Of a stretch of 64,000 nt of DNA, positions 9,052 to 17,197 are shown piece by piece (within the stretch, counting starts at the first letter, position 1; each line of letters starts with the position of its first letter). Below the pieces are notes generated by a model. The model did no database searches, was not told the origin of the DNA, and was given only the letters and a program-made list of their open reading frames with translations. The stretch comes from Bradyrhizobium sacchari (GTDB taxonomy: Bacteria > Pseudomonadota > Alphaproteobacteria > Rhizobiales > Xanthobacteraceae). Where the stretch lies: NCBI RefSeq assembly GCF_002068095.1, contig NZ_LWIG01000069.1, positions 167,841 through 231,840 on the forward strand, given 5' to 3'. Made by a program: the position numbers and the translations under genes.

Positions 9052-9684
9052 ATGAAGCTGCACGGCTATTTCCGCTCCAGCGCCGCCTATCGCGTGCGGA
9101 TCGCGCTGAACCTGAAGGGACTTGGCGCCGAGCACCTGCCGCATCATTTGCGCAAGGGCGAGCAATGCGCCCCTAGCTATCTCGCCATCAACCCGCAAGG
9201 GTTAGTGCCGGCGCTGGAGGACGATGCGGGTGCGGTGCTGACCCAATCGGTCGCCATCATCGAATGGCTCGACGAGACCCATCCCCGGCCGCCACTGCTG
9301 CCGAAGGATCCGCTGCGGCGTGCCAAGGTGCGGGCGTTCGCGCTGGCAATCGCCTGCGACACCCATCCGGTGCAGAATCTGAAGGTGCTGGCGCGGCTGC
9401 GGGAGCTCGGCCTGCCCGAGGACAAGGTCCAGGACTGGGCCGCCTGGGTCAACCGTGAGGGCCTGTCGGCCTGCGAGACGCTGGTCAAGGACGAGACGGG
9501 CCCGTTCTGCTTTGGCGATGCGCCGACGCTCGCCGACCTCTGCCTGGTGCCGCAGCTCGCCAATGCCCGCCGCTTCGGCGTCGATGTCTCGGCCTATCCG
9601 CGGCTGCTGAAGGCGGAAGCCGCGGCGAAGGCGCTGCCGGCCTTCGCCAATGCAGCGCCGGAGAAGCAGCCCGATGCCGAGTAA
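9052..9684 (+). CDS. zeta-class glutathione transferase, probable maleylpyruvate isomerase
   Basis: A 210-residue GST-fold enzyme that would isomerise maleylpyruvate to fumarylpyruvate (or maleylacetoacetate to fumarylacetoacetate) with glutathione as cofactor. The N-terminal SSAAYRVRIALNLKG (about residues 8-22) is the zeta-class active-site motif. NPQGLVPALEDD and QSVAIIEWLDE form the glutathione site, and a helical C-domain follows. The start at 9052 is set by GGAGG at 9042-9046. The gene lies next to gentisate dioxygenase, which favours the maleylpyruvate activity. It overlaps the MarR gene by 11 bases, so the two should be co-expressed. No fumarylpyruvate hydrolase gene is seen nearby. 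Confidence 0.87.
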   Translation: MKLHGYFRSSAAYRVRIALNLKGLGAEHLPHHLRKGEQCAPSYLAINPQGLVPALEDDAGAVLTQSVAIIEWLDETHPRPPLLPKDPLRRAKVRAFALAIACDTHPVQNLKVLARLRELGLPEDKVQDWAAWVNREGLSACETLVKDETGPFCFGDAPTLADLCLVPQLANARRFGVDVSAYPRLLKAEAAAKALPAFANAAPEKQPDAE

Positions 9685-10186
9685 GCCTGCCGCTCCGATC
9701 ACGATCGACGCCGTCTATGCCGCGCCGGGCTATCTGTTCCGGCGCATGCAGCAGATCGCGGTCTCGATCTTCATGGAGGAGTGCAAGGCCTTCGACCTCA
9801 CGCCGGTGCAATATGCCGCGCTGATCGCCATCCACACCCATCCCGGCATCGACGCGACGCGGTTGTCGGCGGTGATCGCCTTCGACCGCTCGACGCTCGG
9901 CAGCGTGATCGAGCGGCTGCAGGCCAAGGACTATATCGAGCGCAAGCCCGCGCCTGAGGACAAGCGGATCAAGCTGCTCTATCTGACCAAATCAGGCGCG
10001 GCGATCCTGCGCGAGATCATCCCCGCCGTCGAGCGCGCTCAGGGGCGGATGCTGGAGCCGCTGAAGCCCGGCGACCGCAAGGCGCTGATGGGATTGCTGA
10101 CGCAACTCGTCGACCTCAACAACGAAGCTTCGCGCGTGCCGCTGCGAGCCGAGGACGCGCTGGAGCATCTGGGCAAGGGTGGGTGA
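9674..10186 (+). CDS. MarR-family transcriptional regulator
   Basis: A 170-residue winged-helix regulator. The DNA-binding core is about residues 40-105: LTPVQYAALIAIHTHPGID, then the recognition helix region DRSTLGSVIERLQAKDYIER, then the wing KPAPEDKRIKLLYLT. The flanking helices form the dimer interface. MarR proteins of this type usually repress aromatic catabolism genes until an aromatic acid or its CoA thioester binds (family knowledge). It is translationally coupled to the GST gene, and two matching palindromes sit in the promoters of the dioxygenase and hydroxylase genes, so autogenous control of the whole cluster is likely but inferred. Confidence 0.9.
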   Translation: MPSKPAAPITIDAVYAAPGYLFRRMQQIAVSIFMEECKAFDLTPVQYAALIAIHTHPGIDATRLSAVIAFDRSTLGSVIERLQAKDYIERKPAPEDKRIKLLYLTKSGAAILREIIPAVERAQGRMLEPLKPGDRKALMGLLTQLVDLNNEASRVPLRAEDALEHLGKGG

Positions 10187-10224
10187 GGGGTGAGTGGGGC
10201 GGTGCTGTTGCCTCATTCTCCACC

Positions 10225-10357
10225 GTCGTCCCGGACAAGCAAAGCGCAGATCCGCGACCCATACGCCGCAGCAGCAGTTTGGCGAAGATAGGCAATGACC
10301 ATCTCGCGCGACCACTACTGCTGCGGCGTATGGGTCCCCGCCTTCGCGGGGACGACA
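10225..10357. repeat. palindromic intergenic repeat, family C
   Basis: Outer arms carry GTCGTCCCGG and GGGGACGAC. The inner arms ACCCATACGCCGCAGCAG and CTGCTGCGGCGTATGGGT are perfect reverse complements. The central TTTGGCGAAGAT (10278-10289) followed by TGACCATCTCGCGC is shared with the copy at 51575-51716. It lies between the convergent MarR and CoA-ligase genes. Confidence 0.82.
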
Positions 10358-10382
10358 GCGAGAATTTGGCGGCGCCCCCGCC

Positions 10383-11996
10383 TCACATCCGCAACAGCGC
10401 CTGCCGATCGATCTTCCCCGTGCCCGTCTTCGGCAATTCGTCGATGAAGATCACCTCGCGCGGATATTTGTACGGCAGCAGCTTGCCCTTCACGTAATCC
10501 TGCAGCTTCCGGGTCGCCTCACTCTGGTCTACCGCGCGGTTGTTCATCACCACCACCGCCTTCAGCGTCATGCGCCGGTCCGGCAGCTCGGCGGCGAACA
10601 CCGCGCATTCGCGGATATCGGGGTGGTCGGCGAGGCACAGCTCGACCTCGAGCGGATAGACCCACTGTCCCGAGATCTTGATGAGATCGTCGGCGCGGCC
10701 GCGGAAGAAGTGAAAGCCGTCGGCATCGCGCACGAAGCGGTCGCCGGTGTAGATCCAGCCGCCCTCGCGGATGGTTTCGGCGGATTTGTCCGGCCGGTTC
10801 CAGTACAGCGGCGTGTTGGAATCGCCGCGCACCCACAGAATCCCTTCCTCGTTGTCGCCGACCTCTTGGCCGTCCTTGTCGCGCAGCGCAACCTCGTAGC
10901 CGGGGACGCGCAGGCCCGCGGCGCCGAGCTTCTTCTGCTCGGGACGGTTGGACAGATAGATGTGCAGCACCTCGGTCGACCCGAGGCCCTCGACGATCTC
11001 GAGCCCCGTGAGCGTCTTCCAGCCGTTGAAGACCTCGGCCGAAAGCACTTCGGCGGCGGAGAGCGCCATGCGCAACGACGAGAAATTCGTCTTCTCCGCG
11101 CCCTCGGCCTTGGTCAGCGAGGTATAGAGCGTCGGCAGGCCGAAGAAGACCGTCGGCTTGTACTGCGCGATGGCCGCGAAGATCGCCGCCGGCTTCGGCT
11201 GACCCGGCAGCAGCAGCGTCGCCGCGCCCGCCGAGAACGGGAAGGTGACGGAGTTGCCGAAGCCATAGGCGAAGAAGATCTTCGGCACCGAGAAGCAGAT
11301 GTCGTCGGGCGTCAGCTTCAGCACATTCCGCGCAAAGGCGAGCTCGCTATAGGCCATGTCGTGCTGGAGATGCACGATGCCCTTGGGCCGGCCCGTCGAG
11401 CCCGAGGAGTACATCCAGAACGCCATCTCGTTGCGATCGGTGTCGGCTTCGGCGAGCGCCGCCGGAAATCGCGCGAGCCAGCTTGCCGCCGCGACTGCTC
11501 CCGGTGCGGCGTGCTCGCCGACCTCGCCATTGACGACGACCAGCGTCTGCAGCTTCGTGTCCTTGCACGCCTCGGCGTTGAAGCGCGCACAGAACTCCGA
11601 ATCCGCCACCGCGACAGCAGCGCCGGAATCGGCGAGATAGAACTGCAGGAGGTCCGGCGGCGTCAGCGTGTTGATGAGCAGCGGCACGAAGCCGGCCCGC
11701 ACCGCGCCGAAGAAGGCGGCCGGATAGACCGGGGTGTCGTCGAGGAACAGCAGCACGCGGTCGCCGCGCTTGAGGCCGAGCGAAGCAAAGCCATTGCCCC
11801 AGCGGCAGGCCTCCGTGCAGAGTTCGGCATAGGTGCGCGCGCCTGCAGGGCCAATGAGGGCGAGCTTGTCGCCGCGGCCCTGGGCCAGATTGTCGAACAG
11901 GACACGGCTCGCATTATAGGCTTGCGGAACGGCAAAGCCGATCTCGCGCGTGCCCGCGCTGTCGGCGGGCACCTGGTCGCGAATCTCGTTGCTCAT
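10383..11996 (-). CDS. benzoate-CoA-ligase family aryl-CoA ligase
   Basis: A 537-residue AMP-forming enzyme that would activate benzoate or a hydroxybenzoate to its CoA thioester. The phosphate loop MYSSGSTGRPKGIVH is near residue 180, GLGSTEVLHIYLSN is the A5 motif, IYTGDRF and GRADDLIKISGQWVYP are the A7/A8 motifs, and PKTGTGKIDRQAL carries the catalytic lysine near the C-terminus. GSTEVLHIYLSN and the ISGQWVYPLEVE stretch are like benzoate-CoA and 4-hydroxybenzoate-CoA ligases. The ATG at 11996 overlaps the stop of the hydroxylase gene as ATGA, so the two are coupled. An open frame continues upstream but is only antisense-frame noise over the hydroxylase. The next-door aryl-CoA 5-hydroxylase suggests salicylate as substrate; this is inference. 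Confidence 0.88.
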   Translation of the reverse strand: MSNEIRDQVPADSAGTREIGFAVPQAYNASRVLFDNLAQGRGDKLALIGPAGARTYAELCTEACRWGNGFASLGLKRGDRVLLFLDDTPVYPAAFFGAVRAGFVPLLINTLTPPDLLQFYLADSGAAVAVADSEFCARFNAEACKDTKLQTLVVVNGEVGEHAAPGAVAAASWLARFPAALAEADTDRNEMAFWMYSSGSTGRPKGIVHLQHDMAYSELAFARNVLKLTPDDICFSVPKIFFAYGFGNSVTFPFSAGAATLLLPGQPKPAAIFAAIAQYKPTVFFGLPTLYTSLTKAEGAEKTNFSSLRMALSAAEVLSAEVFNGWKTLTGLEIVEGLGSTEVLHIYLSNRPEQKKLGAAGLRVPGYEVALRDKDGQEVGDNEEGILWVRGDSNTPLYWNRPDKSAETIREGGWIYTGDRFVRDADGFHFFRGRADDLIKISGQWVYPLEVELCLADHPDIRECAVFAAELPDRRMTLKAVVVMNNRAVDQSEATRKLQDYVKGKLLPYKYPREVIFIDELPKTGTGKIDRQALLRM

Positions 11997-13159
11997 GCTG
12001 TCACCTCGCCGGCCGCATCCCCGGCATCGCCTGCACCATTCTTGGCGGCCTCGTAGCGTGCCATGAAGGCCGGCGACATGTGGCGCAGGCGTGCATCGTC
12101 GATGCGTCCGGAACGGGTGATGTAGCTGTAGGCGAAATCGAGGAGATCGAGCTGCATGTGCTGGGCGAAGTGCTCGTACCAGAATGCGCTGGTGCGCGCC
12201 GCATTGATGAGCTTCTGCACCACCGGCTTGCGCTCGGCCTGGTAGCGCTGCAGCGCGGTGGTCAGATGCGCGTCCGATTCCAGCGCCTTGACCAGCGCGA
12301 TCGCGTCCTCGATCGCGAGCCGCGTGCCCGAACCGATCGAGAAATGCGCCGAGTGCAGCGCGTCGCCGAGCAGCACCATGTTCTTGAACGACCAGTGCTC
12401 GTTCCAGACCCAGGGGAAATTGCGCCAGACCGACTTGTTCGACACCAGGCAATGACCGCCGAGCGTGTCGGCGAACACCTCCTCGCAGACGCCCTTGGAC
12501 TGCTCGAGGTCCTTGTAGGCGAAACCATAGGCCTGCCAGGTCGCGTGGTCGCATTCGACTAGGAAGGTGCTCATGGTCGGCGAATAGCGATAGTGATGGG
12601 CGTTGAAGGCGCCGCGGTCGGTCTTCACGAAAGTCTGCGACAGTGTGTCGAAGCGTTTCGACGTGCCGTACCAGACGAACTTGTTGGAGGAATAGGACAG
12701 CGAGGTACCGAAATCGCCCTCATAGGCGCGGCGCACCAGCGAATTCAGCCCGTCCGCGGCAACGATCAGATCGTGGCCATTGAGCTGGTCGATCGCATGG
12801 ACCTGTGTGTCGAAGCGCGGTGTGACGCCGGCATCGAGCGCGCGCTGCTGCAGAAACCTCAGGAGTTCGAGCCGGCCGATCGAGGAGAAACCGACGCCGT
12901 CGATGGCGACGCTGTCGCCATGCAGGTTCAGCGTGATGTTCTCCCAGCTCTCCATATGCGGCGCGATCGCATCGACCGTCTCGGGGTCGTCGGCGCGCAG
13001 GAACTCCAGGGCCTGGTCGGAGAACACAACGCCAAAGCCCCAGGTCGCGTCGGCCGGGTTCTGTTCGAACAGGTCGACTTGATCCTCGGGGTGACGCTTC
13101 TTCCAGAGATAGGCGAAGTAGAGCCCGCCGGGCCCCCCGCCAATCACGGCGATCCGCAA
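11993..13159 (-). CDS. FAD-dependent aryl-CoA monooxygenase, salicylyl-CoA 5-hydroxylase type
   Basis: A 388-residue flavoprotein of the group A hydroxylase fold. It has GGGPGGLYFAYLWKK at the N-terminus (FAD ADP-binding), VAADGLNSLVRR (the DG motif) near residue 145, and VLLGDALHSAHFSIGSGTRL with AIEDAIALV near residue 285. The HFSIGSGT form of the GD motif is the mark of hydroxylases that work on aryl-CoA esters, such as salicylyl-CoA 5-hydroxylase and the first half of 2-aminobenzoyl-CoA monooxygenase/reductase. Only the monooxygenase half is present here. It is first in a two-gene unit with the CoA ligase and has its own operator promoter at 13174-13208. Its product would be gentisyl-CoA if the substrate is salicylyl-CoA; anthraniloyl-CoA is an alternative. 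Confidence 0.85.
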   Translation of the reverse strand: MRIAVIGGGPGGLYFAYLWKKRHPEDQVDLFEQNPADATWGFGVVFSDQALEFLRADDPETVDAIAPHMESWENITLNLHGDSVAIDGVGFSSIGRLELLRFLQQRALDAGVTPRFDTQVHAIDQLNGHDLIVAADGLNSLVRRAYEGDFGTSLSYSSNKFVWYGTSKRFDTLSQTFVKTDRGAFNAHHYRYSPTMSTFLVECDHATWQAYGFAYKDLEQSKGVCEEVFADTLGGHCLVSNKSVWRNFPWVWNEHWSFKNMVLLGDALHSAHFSIGSGTRLAIEDAIALVKALESDAHLTTALQRYQAERKPVVQKLINAARTSAFWYEHFAQHMQLDLLDFAYSYITRSGRIDDARLRHMSPAFMARYEAAKNGAGDAGDAAGEVTA

Positions 13160-13173
13160 CGTCTTCCTCCCTA

Positions 13174-13208
13174 ATTGACAGTATACTTACTATCTAGGGG
13201 TAGACTAA
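13174..13208 (-). promoter_or_regulatory. promoter with palindromic operator for the aryl-CoA hydroxylase/ligase unit
   Basis: On the minus strand TTAGTC (13208-13203), a 17-base spacer and TATACT (13185-13180) form a promoter just upstream of the ATG at 13159. The forward strand reads ATTGACAGTATACTTAC and then TATCTAGGGGTAG, close to the copy at 8856-8883, with the same AGTATACT palindrome over the -10 box. The GGGAGGAAG stretch (13171-13163 on the minus strand) is the ribosome-binding site, so the leader is very short. Confidence 0.7.
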
Positions 13209-13348
13209 TGTGCTCCGACGTCCAGCGCCAGCGGAATTATCGGCAAGGCGCGGCACGCCGAAGCCCGCTTCCGGACACGCGCTCCACGCATGTCCGAAAC
13301 CGTCAGGCAGGAATCATAGCCAACCCGCGCCGGATTGACCACCCGGGG

Positions 13349-13564
13349 TCAGACGCAGCGCTTCACGTAGACGCCGTTGACCAGCACCCTGGTACAGCGG
13401 ACGACCGGAACCGGCTTGCGGACGACGACGGCCGCGTTCGGCCCGGCGCAACCGGCGCGATAGACGCCGCGGGCGCACACCACCGCATTGGCATCTTTGG
13501 CCTCGAACGTCATGGTCGCCCCGAAGGCGAGGAGGGCGGAAGCGATCAGCAGCAACGAACGCAT
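13349..13564 (-). CDS. small secreted cysteine-containing protein
   Basis: A 71-residue protein. It has a signal peptide (MRSLLLIASALLAFGATMTF, cleavage near DANA) and a mature part of about 45 residues with four cysteines (VVCARGVYRAGCAGPN and VVRCTRVLVNGVYVKRCV). The pattern of C..RGVYRAGC..C..C and valine-rich strands resembles short periplasmic proteins widespread in bradyrhizobia; no function is known to me. The start at 13564 is picked because it places the signal sequence first, although the frame is open further. It is preceded by GGGAGAAAGAC, a fair ribosome-binding site. Confidence 0.72.
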   Translation of the reverse strand: MRSLLLIASALLAFGATMTFEAKDANAVVCARGVYRAGCAGPNAAVVVRKPVPVVRCTRVLVNGVYVKRCV

Positions 13565-13694
13565 GTCTTTCTCCCGGTCTTGGCGTGATTGAAATCGGAT
13601 GTTGGCAAAAGGTTTGTCGTCGCAGCCGCGCGAAAATTCATTCGCGCGATGCTTCGTCACGATCACGCGCCTTGGCGCATGAGAGGTCCCCGCC

Positions 13695-14525
13695 TCAACG
13701 CACGGCGAACGGGGCGAGCACGTCCTTGCATGCCGGCGACAGCGAGGCGGCATTGTTGGAGATGCATTGGATGATGCGGCCGCCGCCGGGTGCGACGCCG
13801 GCACAGAGGGTGCGAATGTCGGCGCCGCAGGCCGACCGGACGATGAACAGTTCTTCGCGCGGCCGCAGCGGACGCAGCACGATGACAGCCGGTGCCGCAG
13901 CAGGCGCGGCCGTGGCGGCCGGCGCAGCACCTGCAGCAGGTGCGGCCGTCGCCGCACCGCCGCCCAAAGCGGCATTCACGGCCTTGGCGCAGCCCGCCGA
14001 CACCTTCGCCTTGTTCTTCTCCAGACATTCGAGCGCCGGCGCGCCGCCCGGCGGCACGCCGGCGCAGACCTTGGGGTAGTCGCCGCGGCAGGCGCTCTTG
14101 ATCGCGGAGACCTGCGCGCTGCTCGGCTGCTTCGGCGCTGCCGCTTTCGGGGCGGCTGCCGCGGCCGGTTTGGCCGCGGGCTCGGCGGCGGGCGCCGCTT
14201 CCGACTTTGCAGGCTCGGATTTGGCGGGTTCGGATTTGGCGGGCGCAGCTTCCGTCTTCGGCGCGGATGCCGGCTCGACGGCGCGAACCGCGGTCTGGCA
14301 TCCCGGCGACAGGCTGGACATGTTCTTGGCGAGGCATTGAAACGCTTCGACGCCGCCGGGCGTCACGCTCGAGCAATGCGCCATGAAGTCCGAGCGGCAT
14401 GCGGACCGGATGGCGCTCTTCTGCGCCTCGGTCGGCGCTTGCGCGAATGCGCCTGTTGCAGTTGCGAAGAGAGTTGCGGCAAGCAACGCGATGCGCGTCG
14501 AAGCATGTTTCAACGTGTTGAACAT
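13695..14525 (-). CDS. secreted protein with three cysteine-rich (GLG1/FGFR-type) repeats
   Basis: A 276-residue exported protein. After a signal peptide (residues 1 to about 28, ending GAFA) there are three modules of about 42 residues, at roughly 34-75, 130-171 and 229-270. Each has four cysteines in the same places: SACRSDFMAHCSSVTPGG..QCL..GC, SACRGDYPKVCAGVPPGG..ECL..GC and SACGADIRTLCAGVAPGG..QCI..AC. This is the Cys-rich repeat pattern of PF00839. The linkers are Ala/Pro-rich, including a KSEPAKSEPAKSE run. Start 14525 is chosen over an ATG 12 codons upstream because it begins the signal peptide. The role is unknown; a periplasmic binding or structural protein is plausible. Confidence 0.8.
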   Translation of the reverse strand: MFNTLKHASTRIALLAATLFATATGAFAQAPTEAQKSAIRSACRSDFMAHCSSVTPGGVEAFQCLAKNMSSLSPGCQTAVRAVEPASAPKTEAAPAKSEPAKSEPAKSEAAPAAEPAAKPAAAAAPKAAAPKQPSSAQVSAIKSACRGDYPKVCAGVPPGGAPALECLEKNKAKVSAGCAKAVNAALGGGAATAAPAAGAAPAATAAPAAAPAVIVLRPLRPREELFIVRSACGADIRTLCAGVAPGGGRIIQCISNNAASLSPACKDVLAPFAVR

Positions 14526-14671
14526 CTGAGTGAATTCCTGCCCTATCGGCAACGCCGACAATTTTCAAAAGATATGCAAGCGCAATCGTCGCGGGCAATG
14601 CCTCGCGGGCAGCATCTTTGGCCGCTTTGGCCTCTACCGCAAGTAGATATTCTTGAGCGACCGCGGCGCAA

Positions 14672-15679
14672 CTACGTCGTAAGCTTCACCATGCGCTTGC
14701 CGCGGTTCGCGCCTGCAAGCAATCCGATCAGCGCTTTCGGCGTGTTCTCGAGGCCATCGATGATGTCCTCCTGCACCTTCAGCCTGCCGGATTTCACCCA
14801 GGCCTGGAGATCGGCGAGCGCGCGCTGGCTGTCCTTCATGTAGTCCATCACGATGAAGCCTTGCATCACGAGCCGCTTCACCACGATCAGTCCGGGCACG
14901 CCGCGCGGACCGTGCGCGGAGGGTGTGCCGTCATATTGCGAGATCGCACCGCAGCAGGCGATGCGGCCGTAATTGTTCATCTGCGGCAGGCAGGCTTCCA
15001 GAATCTCGCCGCCGACATTGTCGAAATAGACGTCGATCCCCTTCGGCGCAGCCGCGCGCAACGCCTTGAACACCGCGCCGTCCTTGTAATCGACCGCGGC
15101 ATCGAAGCCGAGCTCGGAGGTCAGCCAGTGACACTTGTCGGCGCCGCCGGCGATGCCGACGACCCGGCAGCCTTTGATCTTGGCGATCTGCCCGACGATC
15201 GAGCCGACCGACCCCGCAGCCGCCGAAACCACGACCGTTTCGCCCTCCTTGGGCTTGCCGACCTCCAGCAGGCCGAAATAGGCGGTAAGGCCGGCGATGC
15301 CGAACACGCTGAGCAGATGCGTCATCGGCTCGAGCTTCGGCATTTTCGTCAGATGCTTCGCCGGCACCGCGGCGAACTCCTGCCAGCCGGTGTCGCCGAA
15401 CACGATATCGCCGGGCGCAAGCCCTTCGGCCTTCGAGCTAACGACCTCGGCGATGGCGCCACCGGCCATCACGCTGTTGGCTTCGACGGCTGAACGATAG
15501 GTCGCGCCGTGCATCCAGGCCCGGTTGGCGGCGTCGAGCGAGATGTAAAGCACGCGCAGCAAGGCCTCGCCGTCCTTCGGCTCCGGCATCGCGCCCTCGA
15601 CCATCTTGAAGTGCTCGGGACCGAGCTTGCCGCTGGGCTTTTCGACCAGCAGAATCTGGCGATTGATGTTGCCGCTCAT
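14672..15679 (-). CDS. NADP-dependent medium-chain oxidoreductase (curcumin/prostaglandin reductase-like)
   Basis: A 335-residue zinc-free MDR enzyme that reduces alpha,beta-unsaturated carbonyls with NADPH. The GroES-like N-domain is followed by the nucleotide-binding motif VVVSAAAGSVGSIVGQIAK (about residues 150-168) and GCRVVGIAGGADKCHWL. The segment VDVYFDNVGGEILEA-like (here IDVYFDNVGGEILEACL) and the CGAISQYDG stretch are hallmarks of the YncB/CurA/leukotriene B4 12-hydroxydehydrogenase group. The length is normal. It stands alone, with about 210 bases to the divergent symporter gene. Confidence 0.9.
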   Translation of the reverse strand: MSGNINRQILLVEKPSGKLGPEHFKMVEGAMPEPKDGEALLRVLYISLDAANRAWMHGATYRSAVEANSVMAGGAIAEVVSSKAEGLAPGDIVFGDTGWQEFAAVPAKHLTKMPKLEPMTHLLSVFGIAGLTAYFGLLEVGKPKEGETVVVSAAAGSVGSIVGQIAKIKGCRVVGIAGGADKCHWLTSELGFDAAVDYKDGAVFKALRAAAPKGIDVYFDNVGGEILEACLPQMNNYGRIACCGAISQYDGTPSAHGPRGVPGLIVVKRLVMQGFIVMDYMKDSQRALADLQAWVKSGRLKVQEDIIDGLENTPKALIGLLAGANRGKRMVKLTT

Positions 15680-15889
15680 GGCGTTCCCCTCTTCCTTGTT
15701 TGGCGATTATTGAAGCAGCCGCCGCAAAGAAAACGTGCAGGCCGCGTTCATTGTGCGCTGCATGAAGGCTAGATCGCGGAAGATCGTTTCACAACGGGAA
15801 CATCCGGCCAACGCGGTCGCTCGCCAATCGTGTTGCGTCGTCGTCATATCTGCGACATCATGAAACAGCCGGTGTGTGGGGGTCTTTCA

Positions 15890-17185
15890 ATGTCGAACAG
15901 GTTTACACAATACATTCTGGCCGCGATGGTGCTGGGCATCGTCATGGGGGCGGCGATCTTCAACTTCCTGCCCGACACGCGCGCCGATTGGGCCTCCTCC
16001 ATCAACCTGATCGCCATGATGTTCCTGCGCCTGATCAAGATGATCATCGCGCCGTTGGTGTTCGCGACCCTGGTCGGCGGCATCGCGCATATGGGAAGCG
16101 GTTCGCGGCTCGGGCGCATCTTCGCCAAGACCATGGGCTGGTTCATCAGCGCCTCCTTCGTGTCGCTGCTGCTCGGCCTCGTCATGGTCAATCTGCTCCA
16201 GCCCGGCGCGAACTTCCCGGGCACGCTGCCGCAGGCGGGGCAATCGACCGGCTTGCCGGTCTCGGCCTTCTCGATCGAGAAATTCCTGACCCATCTGATT
16301 CCGACCTCGATCGCGGATGCGATGGCGCAGAACGAGATCCTCCAGATCGTGATCTTCGCGGTGTTCTTCTCGGTGGCAATGGGCTCGATGCCCGAGCGCT
16401 CCAAGCCGATCCTGGCGATGATCGACGACGTCGCCCACATCATGCTCAAGGTGACGAGCTATGTGATGCTGTTCGCGCCGCTCGCGGTGTGGGCCGCCAT
16501 CACAGCCACCGTCGCCAAGAACGGCCTCGGTGTGCTGTGGAAGCTCGTCGTCTTCATGGGCGGCTTCTATCTCGCGCTGGCGATCCTGTGGGTCATTCTG
16601 ATGATCGTCGGCTTTGTCGTGATCGGGCCGCGCTACAGCCATCTCTTGAAGCTGATCCGCGAACCGCTGATGATCGCGTTCTCCACCGCGAGCTCGGAGG
16701 CGGCCTACCCGAAGACGCTGGAGGGGCTGACCAAGTTCGGCGCCTCGTCGCGGATTTCGAGCTTCGTGCTGCCGCTCGGCTATTCCTTCAATCTCGACGG
16801 CACGATGATGTATTGCACCTTTGCCAGCATCTTCATCGCGCAGACCTACCACATCGAGATGTCGCTCGCGACGCAACTGGCGATGCTCGCGACCTTGATG
16901 ATCACCTCGAAGGGCGTCGCCGGCGTGCCGCGCGCCTCCCTCGTCGTGATCGCCTCGACGCTGTCGCAGTTCGGTATCCCCGAGGCGGGCCTCCTGATGA
17001 TCATGGGCATCGACACCTTCCTCGACATGGGGCGCAGCGCCACCAACGTGATCGGCAACTCGCTTGCGACCGCCGTGGTCGCGAAGTGGGAAGGCGAGCT
17101 CGGGCCGGAGCACGAGCTCGGACCGGGCGAGGTGGCGACGCCGGACATGGTGCCTGGCGAATTGCCTGCGATGGCCGGCCATTGA
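15890..17185 (+). CDS. dicarboxylate/amino acid:cation symporter (DAACS family)
   Basis: A 431-residue inner-membrane carrier of the GltP/DctA (SLC1-like) family, importing glutamate, aspartate or C4-dicarboxylates with Na+ or H+. There are eight or more hydrophobic segments. The re-entrant loop motif appears as FSTASSEAAYPKTLEGL (about residue 265), and GYSFNLDGTMMY and TSKGVAGVPRASLVV give the substrate and cation site. The serine-rich motif is SSEAAYP rather than the commoner SSESALP. The start at 15890 follows GTGGGGGT; an ATG 30 bases upstream is possible. It is followed after 12 bases by an extracytoplasmic amino-acid binding protein, which is unusual for this carrier family. Confidence 0.92.
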   Translation: MSNRFTQYILAAMVLGIVMGAAIFNFLPDTRADWASSINLIAMMFLRLIKMIIAPLVFATLVGGIAHMGSGSRLGRIFAKTMGWFISASFVSLLLGLVMVNLLQPGANFPGTLPQAGQSTGLPVSAFSIEKFLTHLIPTSIADAMAQNEILQIVIFAVFFSVAMGSMPERSKPILAMIDDVAHIMLKVTSYVMLFAPLAVWAAITATVAKNGLGVLWKLVVFMGGFYLALAILWVILMIVGFVVIGPRYSHLLKLIREPLMIAFSTASSEAAYPKTLEGLTKFGASSRISSFVLPLGYSFNLDGTMMYCTFASIFIAQTYHIEMSLATQLAMLATLMITSKGVAGVPRASLVVIASTLSQFGIPEAGLLMIMGIDTFLDMGRSATNVIGNSLATAVVAKWEGELGPEHELGPGEVATPDMVPGELPAMAGH

Positions 17186-17197
17186 CGGAGGTGCACC

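Noticed and set aside
11997..12554. Upstream in-frame extension of the CoA ligase
   Set aside because: It runs through the hydroxylase gene in another frame and reads as Arg/Gly/Ala filler; the ATGA overlap at 11993-11996 is a normal coupled start.
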